A DNA stretch of 51,743 nt from CAJXVY01 sp965657575 (lineage in GTDB: Bacteria; Actinomycetota; Actinomycetes; Actinomycetales; Microbacteriaceae). The DNA lies in NCBI GenBank assembly GCA_965657575.1, contig CBFHOK010000010.1:1-51743 (forward strand). The letters are read 5' to 3'. A model generated the notes under the pieces. The model was given only the letters and a program-made list of their open reading frames with translations, made no database searches and had not been told where the DNA came from. Of this stretch, positions 39,877 through 48,298 are shown one piece after another. Made by a program: the position numbers and the translations under genes. Numbering within the stretch: the stretch's first letter is position 1; each line of letters opens with the position of its first letter.

Positions 39877-42051
39877 TTAGAGCATGCAGCTTACGCAGTT
39901 GTCGACTTCGGTTCCTTCGAGAGCTGCTTGGCGGATACGGATGTAGTAGATGGTTTTGATGCCTTTTTTCCATGCGTAAATCTGTGCACGGTTGACATCT
40001 CTGGTTGTTGCGGTGTCCTTGAAAAACAGTGTCAGTGAAAGACCCTGGTCTACGTGCTGAGTTGCAGCGGCGTAGGTGTCAATGATTTTCTCTGGGCCGA
40101 TCTCGTAGGCGTCCTCATAGAAATCCCAGTTCTCTTCGTTCAAGAATGGAGCTGGGTAGTAAACACGACCAAGCTTTCCTTCTTTACGAACCTCGATGCG
40201 AGATGCAATTGGGTGAATAGAAGAGGTTGAGTTGTTGATGTAGCTGATCGATCCGGTTGGTGGAACAGCCTGCAGGTTCTGGTTGTAGATACCGTGCTTC
40301 ATCACACTCTGCTTCAACTCCTCCCAATCCTGCTGGGTTGGGATTGAGACACCGCTTTGGTTGAAGAGTTCTTTAACCTTCTCGGTCTCTGGCTGCCAAA
40401 CCTGATTGGTGTATTTGTCAAAATACTCACCGGTTGCATACTTCGAGTTTTCAAAGTTGTGGAAAGTGCTCTTACGCTCAATTGCAATTGTGTTACTTGC
40501 CTTGATTGCGTGGTAGGTAACCGTGTAGAAATACATGTTGGTGAAATCAATGCCTTCTTCGCTACCGTAGTGAATCTTTTCGCGAGAAAGGTAACCGTGC
40601 AGGTTCATCTGACCAAGACCAATCGCGTGGCTCTTGTGGTTTCCGTCACTGATTGAGCGAACGCTTTCAATGTCACTCATGTCACTGACTGCGGTTAGAG
40701 CCCTAATCGAGGTCTCAATGGTCTTACCGAAGTCTTCACCGTCCATGGCCATGGCAATGTTCATTGATCCCAGGTTGCAGCTGATGTCCTTACCGATCTC
40801 GTCGTAGCTTAGGTCGGCGTTGTAGCTGGTGGGTGTGTTTACCTGCAAGATCTCACTGCAGAGGTTACTCATGTTGATTCGACCCTGAATTGGGTTTGCC
40901 TCATTCACGGTGTCTTCATACATAACGTATGGGTAGCCACTTTCAAACTGAAGCTCAGCAATACGCTCAAACAGTTCACGAGCCTTGATCTTGCTCTTTC
41001 GGATTCGAGGGTCATCAACCAATTCCTGGTATTTCTCGGTCACTGAGATATCACCGAAAGGAACTCCGTAAATACGTTCGACATCGTATGGACTGAATAG
41101 GTACATGTCTTCGCCAGCTTTCGCTAGCTCCAGGGTGATGTTTGGAACAACCACACCAATAGACAGTGTCTTGATGCGGATTTTCTCGTCGGCGTTCTCA
41201 CGCTTGGTGTCCAAAAAGCGCATGATGTCTGGGTGGTGAGCGTTTAGGTAAACAGCTCCTGCTCCCTGACGGGCGCCCAACTGATTTGCGTAACTAAAGC
41301 TGTCTTCCAATAGCTTCATCACTGGGATGATTCCTGAGCTCTGACCTTCAATCTTTTTGATTGGAGCTCCATATTCACGCAAGTTTGAAAGGCTTAGAGC
41401 CACTCCGCCACCACGCTTTGATAGTTGCAGAGCTGAATTGATACCTCTGGAGATCGACTCCATGTTGTCCTCAACTCTGAGCAGGAAGCAGCTAACGAAC
41501 TCACCACGCTGCTTTTTGCCGGCATTTAGGAAGGTTGGGGTTGCTGGCTGGAAGCGTCCAGTGATGATCTCTTCGACCAAGCTTCTTGCAACATCTTCTC
41601 TACCCTGACCCAGAGTTAGGGCGTTCATGACCACGCGGTCTTCAAAACGCTCTAGGTAACGCTGACCATCAAAGGTCTTGAGTGCGTAGGAGGTGTAGAA
41701 CTTAAAAGCTCCAAGGAATGCCTGGAAGCGGAATTTGAAACTGTAGGCGTAATCGTTTAGTTCTTCGATGAACTCCCAGCTGTACTGGTCGAGAATTGCC
41801 TGCTCGTAGTATTCGTTCTCAACTAGGTAGTCGAGACGTTCTTTGAGGCTGTGGAAAAAGACCGTGTTTTGGTTTACGTGGTCTAGGAAGTAGCGGCGAA
41901 CAGCAATCTTGTCCTTCTCAAGCTGAAGCTTCTGATCCTCACCCCATAGGTTGATCATCGCATTCAGGTCCTGATAGCTCAGGGAGGACTCAATGCCTGT
42001 CTTGCCGGTTTCAATACCGGAGTCGTTTGTTTCTATTACCTGGTTCGCCAC
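39877..42051 (-). CDS. nrdE: Ribonucleotide reductase class Ib, alpha subunit NrdE
   Basis: 724-residue catalytic subunit that reduces ribonucleoside diphosphates. An N-terminal helical domain without the ATP cone of class Ia precedes the ten-stranded barrel with VSCFLLRVEDNMESI, SKRGGGVALSLSNLR and the NLCSEI cysteine; the second redox pair region and radical-path tyrosines near the C-terminus (KTIYYIRIRQ) are present. The flexible tail ends CVSC-ML, the cysteines reduced by NrdH. GTG start, overlapping nrdI by 16 nt. Confidence 0.97.
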   Translation of the reverse strand: MANQVIETNDSGIETGKTGIESSLSYQDLNAMINLWGEDQKLQLEKDKIAVRRYFLDHVNQNTVFFHSLKERLDYLVENEYYEQAILDQYSWEFIEELNDYAYSFKFRFQAFLGAFKFYTSYALKTFDGQRYLERFEDRVVMNALTLGQGREDVARSLVEEIITGRFQPATPTFLNAGKKQRGEFVSCFLLRVEDNMESISRGINSALQLSKRGGGVALSLSNLREYGAPIKKIEGQSSGIIPVMKLLEDSFSYANQLGARQGAGAVYLNAHHPDIMRFLDTKRENADEKIRIKTLSIGVVVPNITLELAKAGEDMYLFSPYDVERIYGVPFGDISVTEKYQELVDDPRIRKSKIKARELFERIAELQFESGYPYVMYEDTVNEANPIQGRINMSNLCSEILQVNTPTSYNADLSYDEIGKDISCNLGSMNIAMAMDGEDFGKTIETSIRALTAVSDMSDIESVRSISDGNHKSHAIGLGQMNLHGYLSREKIHYGSEEGIDFTNMYFYTVTYHAIKASNTIAIERKSTFHNFENSKYATGEYFDKYTNQVWQPETEKVKELFNQSGVSIPTQQDWEELKQSVMKHGIYNQNLQAVPPTGSISYINNSTSSIHPIASRIEVRKEGKLGRVYYPAPFLNEENWDFYEDAYEIGPEKIIDTYAAATQHVDQGLSLTLFFKDTATTRDVNRAQIYAWKKGIKTIYYIRIRQAALEGTEVDNCVSCML

Positions 42052-42440
42052 AGTCTCTCTAGCCTTTCGTTAACTTCACTTACATCTTCTGGGGTGCCTG
42101 TTACTTCAAAGCGGTAAAGCATCGGAACTCCGAGTTTGTCTGCAACAATCTCGCCTGCCTTGCAGAAGTGAGAACCAAAGTTCGTGTTTCCGCCTGCGAT
42201 TACCGCTTTTACCTTTTTTCTGTTTTCAGGGTTGTTCAAAAATTTGATCACTTGCTTCGGAACAGTTGAGTTGTCGTTTCCACCGCCGTAGGTGGGGACA
42301 ACCAAAACGTTTTCGTTTGAGTGAACAAACTGTGCTGCTTCTTCAGTTTTCAATGGAATGCGAACGGTGTTTGCATCCAGTTTTTCTACAAATCGCTTAG
42401 TGTTCTCGCTAACGCTTGAGAAATAAACGACGTCATACAT
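42036..42440 (-). CDS. nrdI: NrdI flavodoxin-like protein
   Basis: 134-residue flavodoxin-fold protein that activates the manganese centre of NrdF by supplying an oxidant from reduced FMN. The phosphate-binding loop YFSSVSENTKRFVEKL and VVPTYGGGNDNSTVPKQVIKFL are typical, and GGNTNFGSHFC follows. It lies between nrdH and nrdE in the usual class Ib order. Confidence 0.96.
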   Translation of the reverse strand: MYDVVYFSSVSENTKRFVEKLDANTVRIPLKTEEAAQFVHSNENVLVVPTYGGGNDNSTVPKQVIKFLNNPENRKKVKAVIAGGNTNFGSHFCKAGEIVADKLGVPMLYRFEVTGTPEDVSEVNERLERLWRTR

Positions 42441-42448
42441 TTTTGTTC

Positions 42449-42673
42449 CTAAGCGGAGAGTGCCTGGATGCGGTCCATGCGGAAACCCGACCAGTGATCT
42501 TCGCCAGCAACAACCACAGGCGCAGCGGTATATCCCAGGCCCTTGACCATCTCGAGAGCGATTGGGTCTTCACTCATGTCTACTTCTTCATACGCAATGT
42601 CTTTACGCTGCAACATGCGCTTGGTGCTGTCGCACTGAACACATGCCGGAAGGGTGTATACCTTCACTGCCAT
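42449..42673 (-). CDS. nrdH: Glutaredoxin-like NrdH redoxin
   Basis: 74 residues from ATG 42673 (MAVKVYTLPACVQCDSTKR), which has a perfect GAGGAG ribosome site; a longer frame to 42706 adds eleven residues without one. The redox motif is CVQC (residues 11-14), and the WSGFRMDRI C-terminus is typical of NrdH, the dedicated reductant of NrdE. It is the first gene of the nrdHIEF operon. Confidence 0.96.
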   Translation of the reverse strand: MAVKVYTLPACVQCDSTKRMLQRKDIAYEEVDMSEDPIALEMVKGLGYTAAPVVVAGEDHWSGFRMDRIQALSA

Positions 42674-43054
42674 TTGTTTCTCCTCTATATTGGTTTCCCT
42701 GTCCAATTCGCCTTTGAATTGGTGAAAATTAGCTAAATTTTTCCCAAATTTCTGCCCTTGGGAGTTGAAATACTAACACTCCAAAACCACAACATATGGG
42801 CGTGTCTTGAAAAATTTTTAGCTTATTTAGTTGTCTGTCGCTACATTAAGCCTTTACTTGAAGGTTTGGTTTCATTGACTGCGGGTGTGTCGCAGAAAGT
42901 TTTGAAAATTAACCTTCGTTGAAGCTTTTATTCAGTTTTGAGAGCCTGAGCGTATTTCAAACCATAGACATTTAATTTGCTGATAACGACTTTCATCGAA
43001 TTCTGTTGACGACCCCTACGAAATAGAATTGTCACGGGCCTTGGAAGGAAAACA
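42674..43054. other. AT-rich intergenic region nrdH / copper chaperone
   Basis: 381 nt without a convincing gene, more AT-rich than its surroundings. On the minus strand it holds the nrdH leader with AGAGGAG just before the ATG. Tracts such as AAAATTTTTAGC (42819-42840 region) and a NrdR-like box (42787-42802) lie inside it. No clear sigma-70 pair is visible, and the upstream region of the plus-strand gene at 43055 also starts here (GGAAGGAAAA ribosome site). Confidence 0.6.
42787..42802. promoter_or_regulatory. Possible NrdR box upstream of nrdH
   Basis: The minus strand reads CGCCCATATGTTGTGG, which matches the core C-N-ATAT-N-TTGTG part of the NrdR consensus but only weakly at its ends. 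NrdR boxes normally come in pairs 31-32 nt apart and I found no good second copy, so this is tentative. Confidence 0.3.
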
Positions 43055-43534
43055 TTGATCAAGAAACTTTCTGCATTACTAACCTCAGCACTACTTGTAG
43101 TTACTATCTCTGGATGTTCAGCTGAACAGCTTGAAATCTCTGACAGCTGGGTCAGGTCCTCTGACATGAGTGTCAGTGGCGGAATGACCGGAATGTTTAT
43201 GGAAATCACCAATCCAACCTCCGGGGAGATAACACTCATTGGTGGCTCTAGTGATTCAGGGATGGTTGAGATTCACGAAACTGTAATGGGTGCTGATGGA
43301 ATGCAGATGCAGGAAATTAATGGCGGCATTGAGATTCCAGCTGGCGGCACTGTTGTTTTGCAGCCCGGTGGCTTGCACGTGATGATCATGAATTTGAACT
43401 CTGATGTCGTTGCCGGTGATGAAGTTAGCGTTGAATTGGAATTTGATGGACATCCAAATGTTTCAGTAACAGCAACTGCTAAGCCAAGTGAGGCTGGCGA
43501 TGAGGAATATCACTCAGACATGGATATGGAGTAA
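43055..43534 (+). CDS. PCu(A)C-type periplasmic copper chaperone lipoprotein
   Basis: 159 residues. A lipoprotein signal ends in VVTISGC (lipidated cysteine near residue 22). The copper-binding pattern H-M-X-M...H-X-M of the PCu(A)C fold is visible: HETVMGADGMQM followed some 20 residues later by GGLHVMIM. The C-terminal tail is acidic with H and M (EEYHSDMDME), a further possible copper site. It lies 5 nt before the DyP peroxidase gene, resembling the ECuC-DtpA pair of Streptomyces copper trafficking. TTG start behind GGAAGGAAAA. Confidence 0.88.
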   Translation: MIKKLSALLTSALLVVTISGCSAEQLEISDSWVRSSDMSVSGGMTGMFMEITNPTSGEITLIGGSSDSGMVEIHETVMGADGMQMQEINGGIEIPAGGTVVLQPGGLHVMIMNLNSDVVAGDEVSVELEFDGHPNVSVTATAKPSEAGDEEYHSDMDME

Positions 43535-43539
43535 TTCAT

Positions 43540-44736
43540 TTGATCTCTCGCAGGGGGTTTTTATCGGCGACCGCTTTGGCTGGTGTTTCAACCGCAGCTG
43601 GAGCGAGCCTTGGAGCAGTGGGTGCGACATATGCATCGAATGTCTCCGCCCAAACCGCCACGGCAGATAGAAGTGAATTATTTAGGGGCGCCCATCAGGC
43701 AGGAATTGAAACTGACCTGCAGGCGGTGACGAACTTCATTGCCTTTGACCTCAGAGAGGGTTCATCCAGGGCTGACATGCGCAGGTGGATGTCGTTGATA
43801 ACCGATGACATCGAAAGACTCACCAAGGGGCAGCCTGTGCTGGCAGACCCCTCACCGGAACTGGCCGTTGGAGCAGCCAGGCTGACTGCAACCCTGGGCT
43901 TTGGCGTTAGCTTTTTTCAAAAGCTAGGTTTGCGTTCGTTGATGCCCGAAGGGTTTATCGATCTTCCAAGTTTCAAAATGGACAAACTTGAAGATCGGTT
44001 CTCAGGCGGCGATGTCTTGATCCATGTTGCCGCAGACGACCCGATAGTTTTGGCAAACGCCTCCAGAGCACTTATTAGAGACAGCCTTCCTTTCGCAACA
44101 GTTCGTTGGATGCAAAACGGTTTTGCTCATACCCCCGGCATGGTTCCAAGTGGCGTTAGCCACCGAAACCTAATGGGTCAGGTTGATGGAACCGAGAACC
44201 CTAGGTTTGGAAGCCAGGATTTCAAAGACCTGGTCTGGATAGATTCTGGTCCGGAGTGGATTCAGGGCGGGACGCTGCTGGTACTTCGAAGGATTGCCAT
44301 GCAATTGGACACCTGGGACCAATTGGGAACCCCTGAAAAAGAAGAAGTCATTGGTCGCAAGCTTTCAAACGGAGCGCCGCTAACCGGCGTCAACGAGACA
44401 GACGTACCAGATTTGAATGCCAGGTATCCAAATGGATTGAAAGTAATTCCAGACTTCGCGCATATCCGCAGAGCGGCACCGGCAAAGCCCGGAGAGCGAA
44501 TTTTCAGGAGACCGTTCAGTTATCACGAGGGTGTTGCAAGTGACGGAAGCCCCGATGTTGGGCTTTTGTGGACGGCATATCAGAAGAACATCGAGACCCA
44601 GTATTTGCCCATCCAAAGACGTCTCGAGCAGTTGGATTTATTGAATGAGTGGACTGTTCCAATAGGCTCTGCGACATTTGCATTACCCAGAGGAGTAATG
44701 CAGGGGGAGTTGCTCGCAGAGGCACTATTGTTGTGA
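43540..44736 (+). CDS. Tat-exported Dyp-type haem peroxidase
   Basis: 398 residues. The N-terminus MISRRGFLSATALAGVSTAAG is a twin-arginine signal. The DyP signature GXXDG lies in MGQVDGTENPRFG, and the proximal haem histidine is in FAHIRRAAP near residue 309. The group is the EfeB/DtpA class of exported peroxidases. Coupling to a copper chaperone suggests a role in copper or oxidant handling at the cell surface; EfeB-style iron extraction is the alternative, but no efeU or efeO genes adjoin it. TTG start. Confidence 0.92.
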   Translation: MISRRGFLSATALAGVSTAAGASLGAVGATYASNVSAQTATADRSELFRGAHQAGIETDLQAVTNFIAFDLREGSSRADMRRWMSLITDDIERLTKGQPVLADPSPELAVGAARLTATLGFGVSFFQKLGLRSLMPEGFIDLPSFKMDKLEDRFSGGDVLIHVAADDPIVLANASRALIRDSLPFATVRWMQNGFAHTPGMVPSGVSHRNLMGQVDGTENPRFGSQDFKDLVWIDSGPEWIQGGTLLVLRRIAMQLDTWDQLGTPEKEEVIGRKLSNGAPLTGVNETDVPDLNARYPNGLKVIPDFAHIRRAAPAKPGERIFRRPFSYHEGVASDGSPDVGLLWTAYQKNIETQYLPIQRRLEQLDLLNEWTVPIGSATFALPRGVMQGELLAEALLL

Positions 44737-44737
44737 C

Positions 44738-45976
44738 GTGAACTACCCCGCAAAAAACAGAGTCATCCGCGGTGGTGAGCACCTAACCAAAAAACAAACC
44801 CTTGCGTATGTTTTGATTTTGGGTGCCGCCACGGCCCTGATTCCGTTTACCATCGACCCCTTCTTGCCATCATTTCCAGCAATAGCTACATACTTTGGGG
44901 TTGAGACAAGGCTGATTCAACTGTCGCTGACTGCAGTGACCATTGGTTTTGCGCTGGGACAGTTAATTATTGGTCCGCTAAGTGACGCCTATGGCAGAAG
45001 ACGACCGCTACTGGTTGTCACTTCTTTGTTTGTAATCTCAACCGTGGCGGTTGTTTTTAGCCCAACAGCAGAGGTGTTTATTCTGCTGAGGTTGCTAATG
45101 GGAATGAGTGCTGCCGCGGCAACGGTGATTGCCCAAGCCGTCATCAGAGATTTGTTCAGTGGCATGGGTCAGATGAAAATGCTTGCCAGGACTTACCTGA
45201 TTCAAGGAGCTGCTCCTATTGTTGGGCCGTTAGCTGGCTCGGCTGCCAGTGAACTATCCGGTTGGCAGACAATGTTTTGGATCATGGCGTTATTGGGTCT
45301 GGTGCTGCTGATTGGCAACCACAGGTACCTGATTGAAACTCTGCCGATTGAAAGACGCAGAGCATCAACACCTAGAGGACTTCTGCGGGGTTATCGCAAC
45401 GTATTGCGGGATCGAATCTATGTTGGGCTTGTATTGTTTGCTGGTTTTCAGCTGAGTGCGCTGTTTGTTTATCTAAACACTGTGCCGTTTTTGTATCAGG
45501 AGACCTTTGGGCTTAGCGAGGGTGAATTCGGTCTTGCCTTTGCCATGAGTGCAACGCTCTCGTGGCTTGGAGTTCAGGTCGGATCAAGGCTTCCCAAACT
45601 CTTTCCACCTCAATGGCTTTTGTTGCTCTATGGGTTTATAGGTGTTGGAGTAGGCGTCGGTCTTGTAATCACAAGCTCCGCTGGTGAGTTCTGGTTTGCT
45701 CAGGGTTTGTTTGGATTACTGCTATTCAACTTTGGCTCCACTTTGACTTCCATTCAGACCATTGCACTTTTGAACCACGGCGAAGAAGCTGGAACTGCTG
45801 CAGGGCTGCTTGGCGTTTCTAACTTCACCTTCACTTCGATGTTCAGCTTGCTTTATGGGTTTATCTCGACATCTAATACGGCGGGTGCAGGTGTCGCCAT
45901 TGGTGGACTGTATGTGTTGGCGCTGCTATCGCTTTTGTTTATAGCGCAGCCGCAGAAGATTGAACGCTTCAACTAA
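44738..45976 (+). CDS. MFS drug transporter, Bcr/CflA-like
   Basis: 412 residues with 12 predicted membrane spans. The first loop motif is GPLSDAYGRRRPLL, and the N-terminal IPFTIDPFLPSFPAIATYFG with IGFALGQLIIGPLSD resembles the Bcr/CflA drug resistance subfamily. The substrate is unknown. The GTG start lies one base after the peroxidase stop. The end overlaps deoC by 8 nt in the convergent direction. Confidence 0.88.
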   Translation: MNYPAKNRVIRGGEHLTKKQTLAYVLILGAATALIPFTIDPFLPSFPAIATYFGVETRLIQLSLTAVTIGFALGQLIIGPLSDAYGRRRPLLVVTSLFVISTVAVVFSPTAEVFILLRLLMGMSAAAATVIAQAVIRDLFSGMGQMKMLARTYLIQGAAPIVGPLAGSAASELSGWQTMFWIMALLGLVLLIGNHRYLIETLPIERRRASTPRGLLRGYRNVLRDRIYVGLVLFAGFQLSALFVYLNTVPFLYQETFGLSEGEFGLAFAMSATLSWLGVQVGSRLPKLFPPQWLLLLYGFIGVGVGVGLVITSSAGEFWFAQGLFGLLLFNFGSTLTSIQTIALLNHGEEAGTAAGLLGVSNFTFTSMFSLLYGFISTSNTAGAGVAIGGLYVLALLSLLFIAQPQKIERFN

Positions 45977-46661
45977 GTTCTGAAAGGATTGCCTCGGTAG
46001 CACTTGCGCCAATTCGGTCAGCTCCCGCATCAATCATGTCAATGGCATCGGCAAGTGTTCTGATACCTCCACTGGCCTTAATCCTCACCTCAGGGGCACA
46101 GGCATCACGCATCAGCCTGATGTGATGAACACTTGCTCCGGTTCCGACCATATTTCCCTGCTCATCTTTAACAAACCCAAACCCAGTTGAGGTCTTCACG
46201 AAAGCGGCACCGACCTCGGAGCTAATTTCGCAGAGTTTCCTGATTTGGTCATCGGTGAGAAATCCGGTTTCGAAAATGACTTTTAGGATGCCACCGTTGT
46301 CGATTGTGGCTTTATTGATTTCATCGATCTCGGTTTTGATTGATGACCAGTCACCCTCAATTGCCTTTGAGGGGTTGATCACCATGTCAACTTCATGAGC
46401 ACCCTGCTTGGCCGCCAGTGCTGCTTCGGCAACCTTGATTTCAGTTGCGCTGTTGCCGTGAGGAAATCCAATTACCGTGCAGAGCTTCACTTCGCTTCCT
46501 GCCAACCATTGTTTTGCATCACTGACTGCGTGTGGTTTTAGGCAGTAGGCAGCTACATCGTTGGCGATTGCTATTTCTGCACCCTTGTTGAGATCGGCGG
46601 CGGTTGCTGTTGGGTGTAAAACCGTGTGGTCGAAATAGCTTGCAAGTGTTTTTCTATCCAT
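45969..46661 (-). CDS. deoC: Deoxyribose-phosphate aldolase
   Basis: 230 residues. The enzyme splits 2-deoxyribose 5-phosphate into glyceraldehyde 3-phosphate and acetaldehyde in nucleoside recycling. The Schiff-base lysine is in GAAFVKTSTGFG near 156, and DHTVLHPTATAADL and VIGFPHGNSATEIKV are diagnostic. It lies 8 nt after gnd on the same strand, so both are likely cotranscribed. Confidence 0.96.
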   Translation of the reverse strand: MDRKTLASYFDHTVLHPTATAADLNKGAEIAIANDVAAYCLKPHAVSDAKQWLAGSEVKLCTVIGFPHGNSATEIKVAEAALAAKQGAHEVDMVINPSKAIEGDWSSIKTEIDEINKATIDNGGILKVIFETGFLTDDQIRKLCEISSEVGAAFVKTSTGFGFVKDEQGNMVGTGASVHHIRLMRDACAPEVRIKASGGIRTLADAIDMIDAGADRIGASATEAILSELS

Positions 46662-46669
46662 TGTGTTTC

Positions 46670-48100
46670 CTAGTCGGTTTGGATTTCACTTCGGTCAGCA
46701 GACCAAAGAGTGTGGAAGCTGCCTGGTTTATCAACGCGCTTATAAGTATGAGCTCCAAAGAAATCTCTTTGGCCTTGAACCAGCGCAGCTGGCAATCTCT
46801 CGGCTCTGAGCCCATCGTAATAACTCAGTGAAGACGAGAAGGCTGGGTTGGGGATTCCAGCCAGTGCTGAATTAGCAACAACTTCTCTCCAGGCAGGCAG
46901 TGATTCAGCGATTGCGTTTTGGAAATAATCGGCATAAAGCAAAGCCTGCAAGTCAGGCTGAGTTTTATAGGCCTCGGTTATGCGGTTTAGAAATTTCGCT
47001 CTAATGATGCAACCAGCTCGCCAGATTTTGGCAACTTCACCGAGGTTGATTTCCCAGTTGAATTCTTTGGCTCCAGCTTGGATTGCATCAAAGCCTTGGC
47101 TGTAAGCAATGATTTTTGATGCGAAAAGAGCTTGTCTAACTTTTTCAATTAGGTCTTCTCGTTCTATGTTCCAAGCGGTTGTTTGCTTGGCAAGATCCGG
47201 TCTCGCTTGGCGTTGTTCGGATTGGGCGGAAAGAGATCTTGCAAAAACCGCCTCTGCAATCCCGCTGACGGGGACACCAAGGTCGAGCGCGTTTTTCACA
47301 GTCCAGACACCGGTTCCCTTGCTACCGGCTTGATCCAAAATCACATCAACTAGTGGCTTTCCAGTTTCAGTATCAACCTGATCTAGCACCTCTGCGGTGA
47401 TTTCAATCAGGTAGCTTTCTAGCTCTCCCTTATTCCACTCCCTGAAAACCTCAGCGATTTCCTTAGGCTCCATCCCTGCCTGGCGCAGGATGTCATAGCC
47501 TTCGGCAATCAGTTGCATGTCTGCATATTCAATGCCGTTGTGAATCATCTTTACAAAATGCCCTGCTCCGTCACTTCCTATATGGGTAACGCAGGGTTCT
47601 CCTTCGGCAACCGCAGCAATTGTCTCCAAAATTGGACCAAGAGTTTGATAGGCCTCTTTGGACCCGCCGGGCATGATCGAAGGTCCGTTCAGGGCACCCT
47701 CTTCACCACCAGAGATACCCGCACCAACAAAGTTAATACCCATTGCCGAAAGTTCTTTTTCGCGCCTGATGGTGTCTGTGAATAAGGCATTTCCGCCATC
47801 AACAATGATGTCTCCCGGGCTAAATCTCTCGGCCAGTTGATCGATCACTGCATCGGTTCCGGCTCCTGCTTGAACCATGATGATCGCAGTTTTTGGAGAT
47901 TCAAGGCTTTCAACAAAATCGTCTATGGTTTCAGCTGCAATGAAGTTTGCCTCTGGGTGATTCTCGGTCACCGTCTTGGTCTTGTCGTGTGAGCGGTTAT
48001 AGATAGCCACCCGGTTGCCTTCTCTGCTAGCCAGGTTACGAGCAAGGTTTGAGCCCATGACAGCCAGTCCGACAACACCAATATTTGCTTTTTCAGTCAT
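46670..48100 (-). CDS. gnd: 6-Phosphogluconate dehydrogenase (decarboxylating)
   Basis: 476-residue homodimeric enzyme of the oxidative pentose phosphate pathway, making ribulose 5-phosphate, CO2 and NADPH. The nucleotide-binding motif is VVGLAVMGSNLARNLA (9-24); the substrate-binding signature GAGISGGEEGALNGPSIMPGG and the HIGSDGAGHFVKMIHNGIEYAD lysine region are present. Full length for the NADP-dependent long form. The -10 candidate TAGATA is about 25 nt upstream of the ATG. Confidence 0.96.
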   Translation of the reverse strand: MTEKANIGVVGLAVMGSNLARNLASREGNRVAIYNRSHDKTKTVTENHPEANFIAAETIDDFVESLESPKTAIIMVQAGAGTDAVIDQLAERFSPGDIIVDGGNALFTDTIRREKELSAMGINFVGAGISGGEEGALNGPSIMPGGSKEAYQTLGPILETIAAVAEGEPCVTHIGSDGAGHFVKMIHNGIEYADMQLIAEGYDILRQAGMEPKEIAEVFREWNKGELESYLIEITAEVLDQVDTETGKPLVDVILDQAGSKGTGVWTVKNALDLGVPVSGIAEAVFARSLSAQSEQRQARPDLAKQTTAWNIEREDLIEKVRQALFASKIIAYSQGFDAIQAGAKEFNWEINLGEVAKIWRAGCIIRAKFLNRITEAYKTQPDLQALLYADYFQNAIAESLPAWREVVANSALAGIPNPAFSSSLSYYDGLRAERLPAALVQGQRDFFGAHTYKRVDKPGSFHTLWSADRSEIQTD

Positions 48101-48194
48101 TGAAAGGTTCTCTTTCGTATCTAAAGACCTTCAAAGACTAGCAAGCTCCAGAGCCATTTATTTGAATAACAATTAGGCAACTTGTTGACAATTA

Positions 48195-48213
48195 TTGGCA
48201 ACAACGTTGCCAA
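48195..48213. promoter_or_regulatory. Perfect palindrome upstream of phnD
   Basis: TTGGCAACAACGTTGCCAA: 8-nt perfect arms around a 3-nt centre. It lies between the divergent gnd and phnD genes, about 95 nt before gnd and about 85 nt before phnD, immediately before the Pho-like repeat. Likely a repressor or activator site; the protein is unknown. Confidence 0.6.
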
Positions 48214-48246
48214 GTTCACACCCAGTTAACTTTTCAAACATATGAT
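48214..48246 (+). promoter_or_regulatory. Pho-box-like repeat and phnD promoter
   Basis: GTTCACACCCA (48214-48224) is followed directly by GTTAACTTTTC (48225-48235), an 11-nt direct-repeat layout like the Streptomyces PHO box. A TATGAT -10 (48241-48246) follows, so the repeat would cover the -35 region, as at PhoP-activated promoters. The second unit is a weak match. Confidence 0.45.
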
Positions 48247-48298
48247 TCTGCTCAGGACCCATTCCGTCCGAAACAAAAACAGTTGGAAAGGTAGCTTG

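Noticed and set aside
42928..43239. Minus-strand frame of 103 codons before and inside the copper chaperone gene
   Set aside because: It has no ribosome site, is low in recognisable features and is antisense to a well-supported lipoprotein gene.
43540..44736. Call as EfeB of an iron uptake EfeUOB system
   Set aside because: No efeU or efeO gene is adjacent, while a copper chaperone gene is; only the DyP family call is kept.
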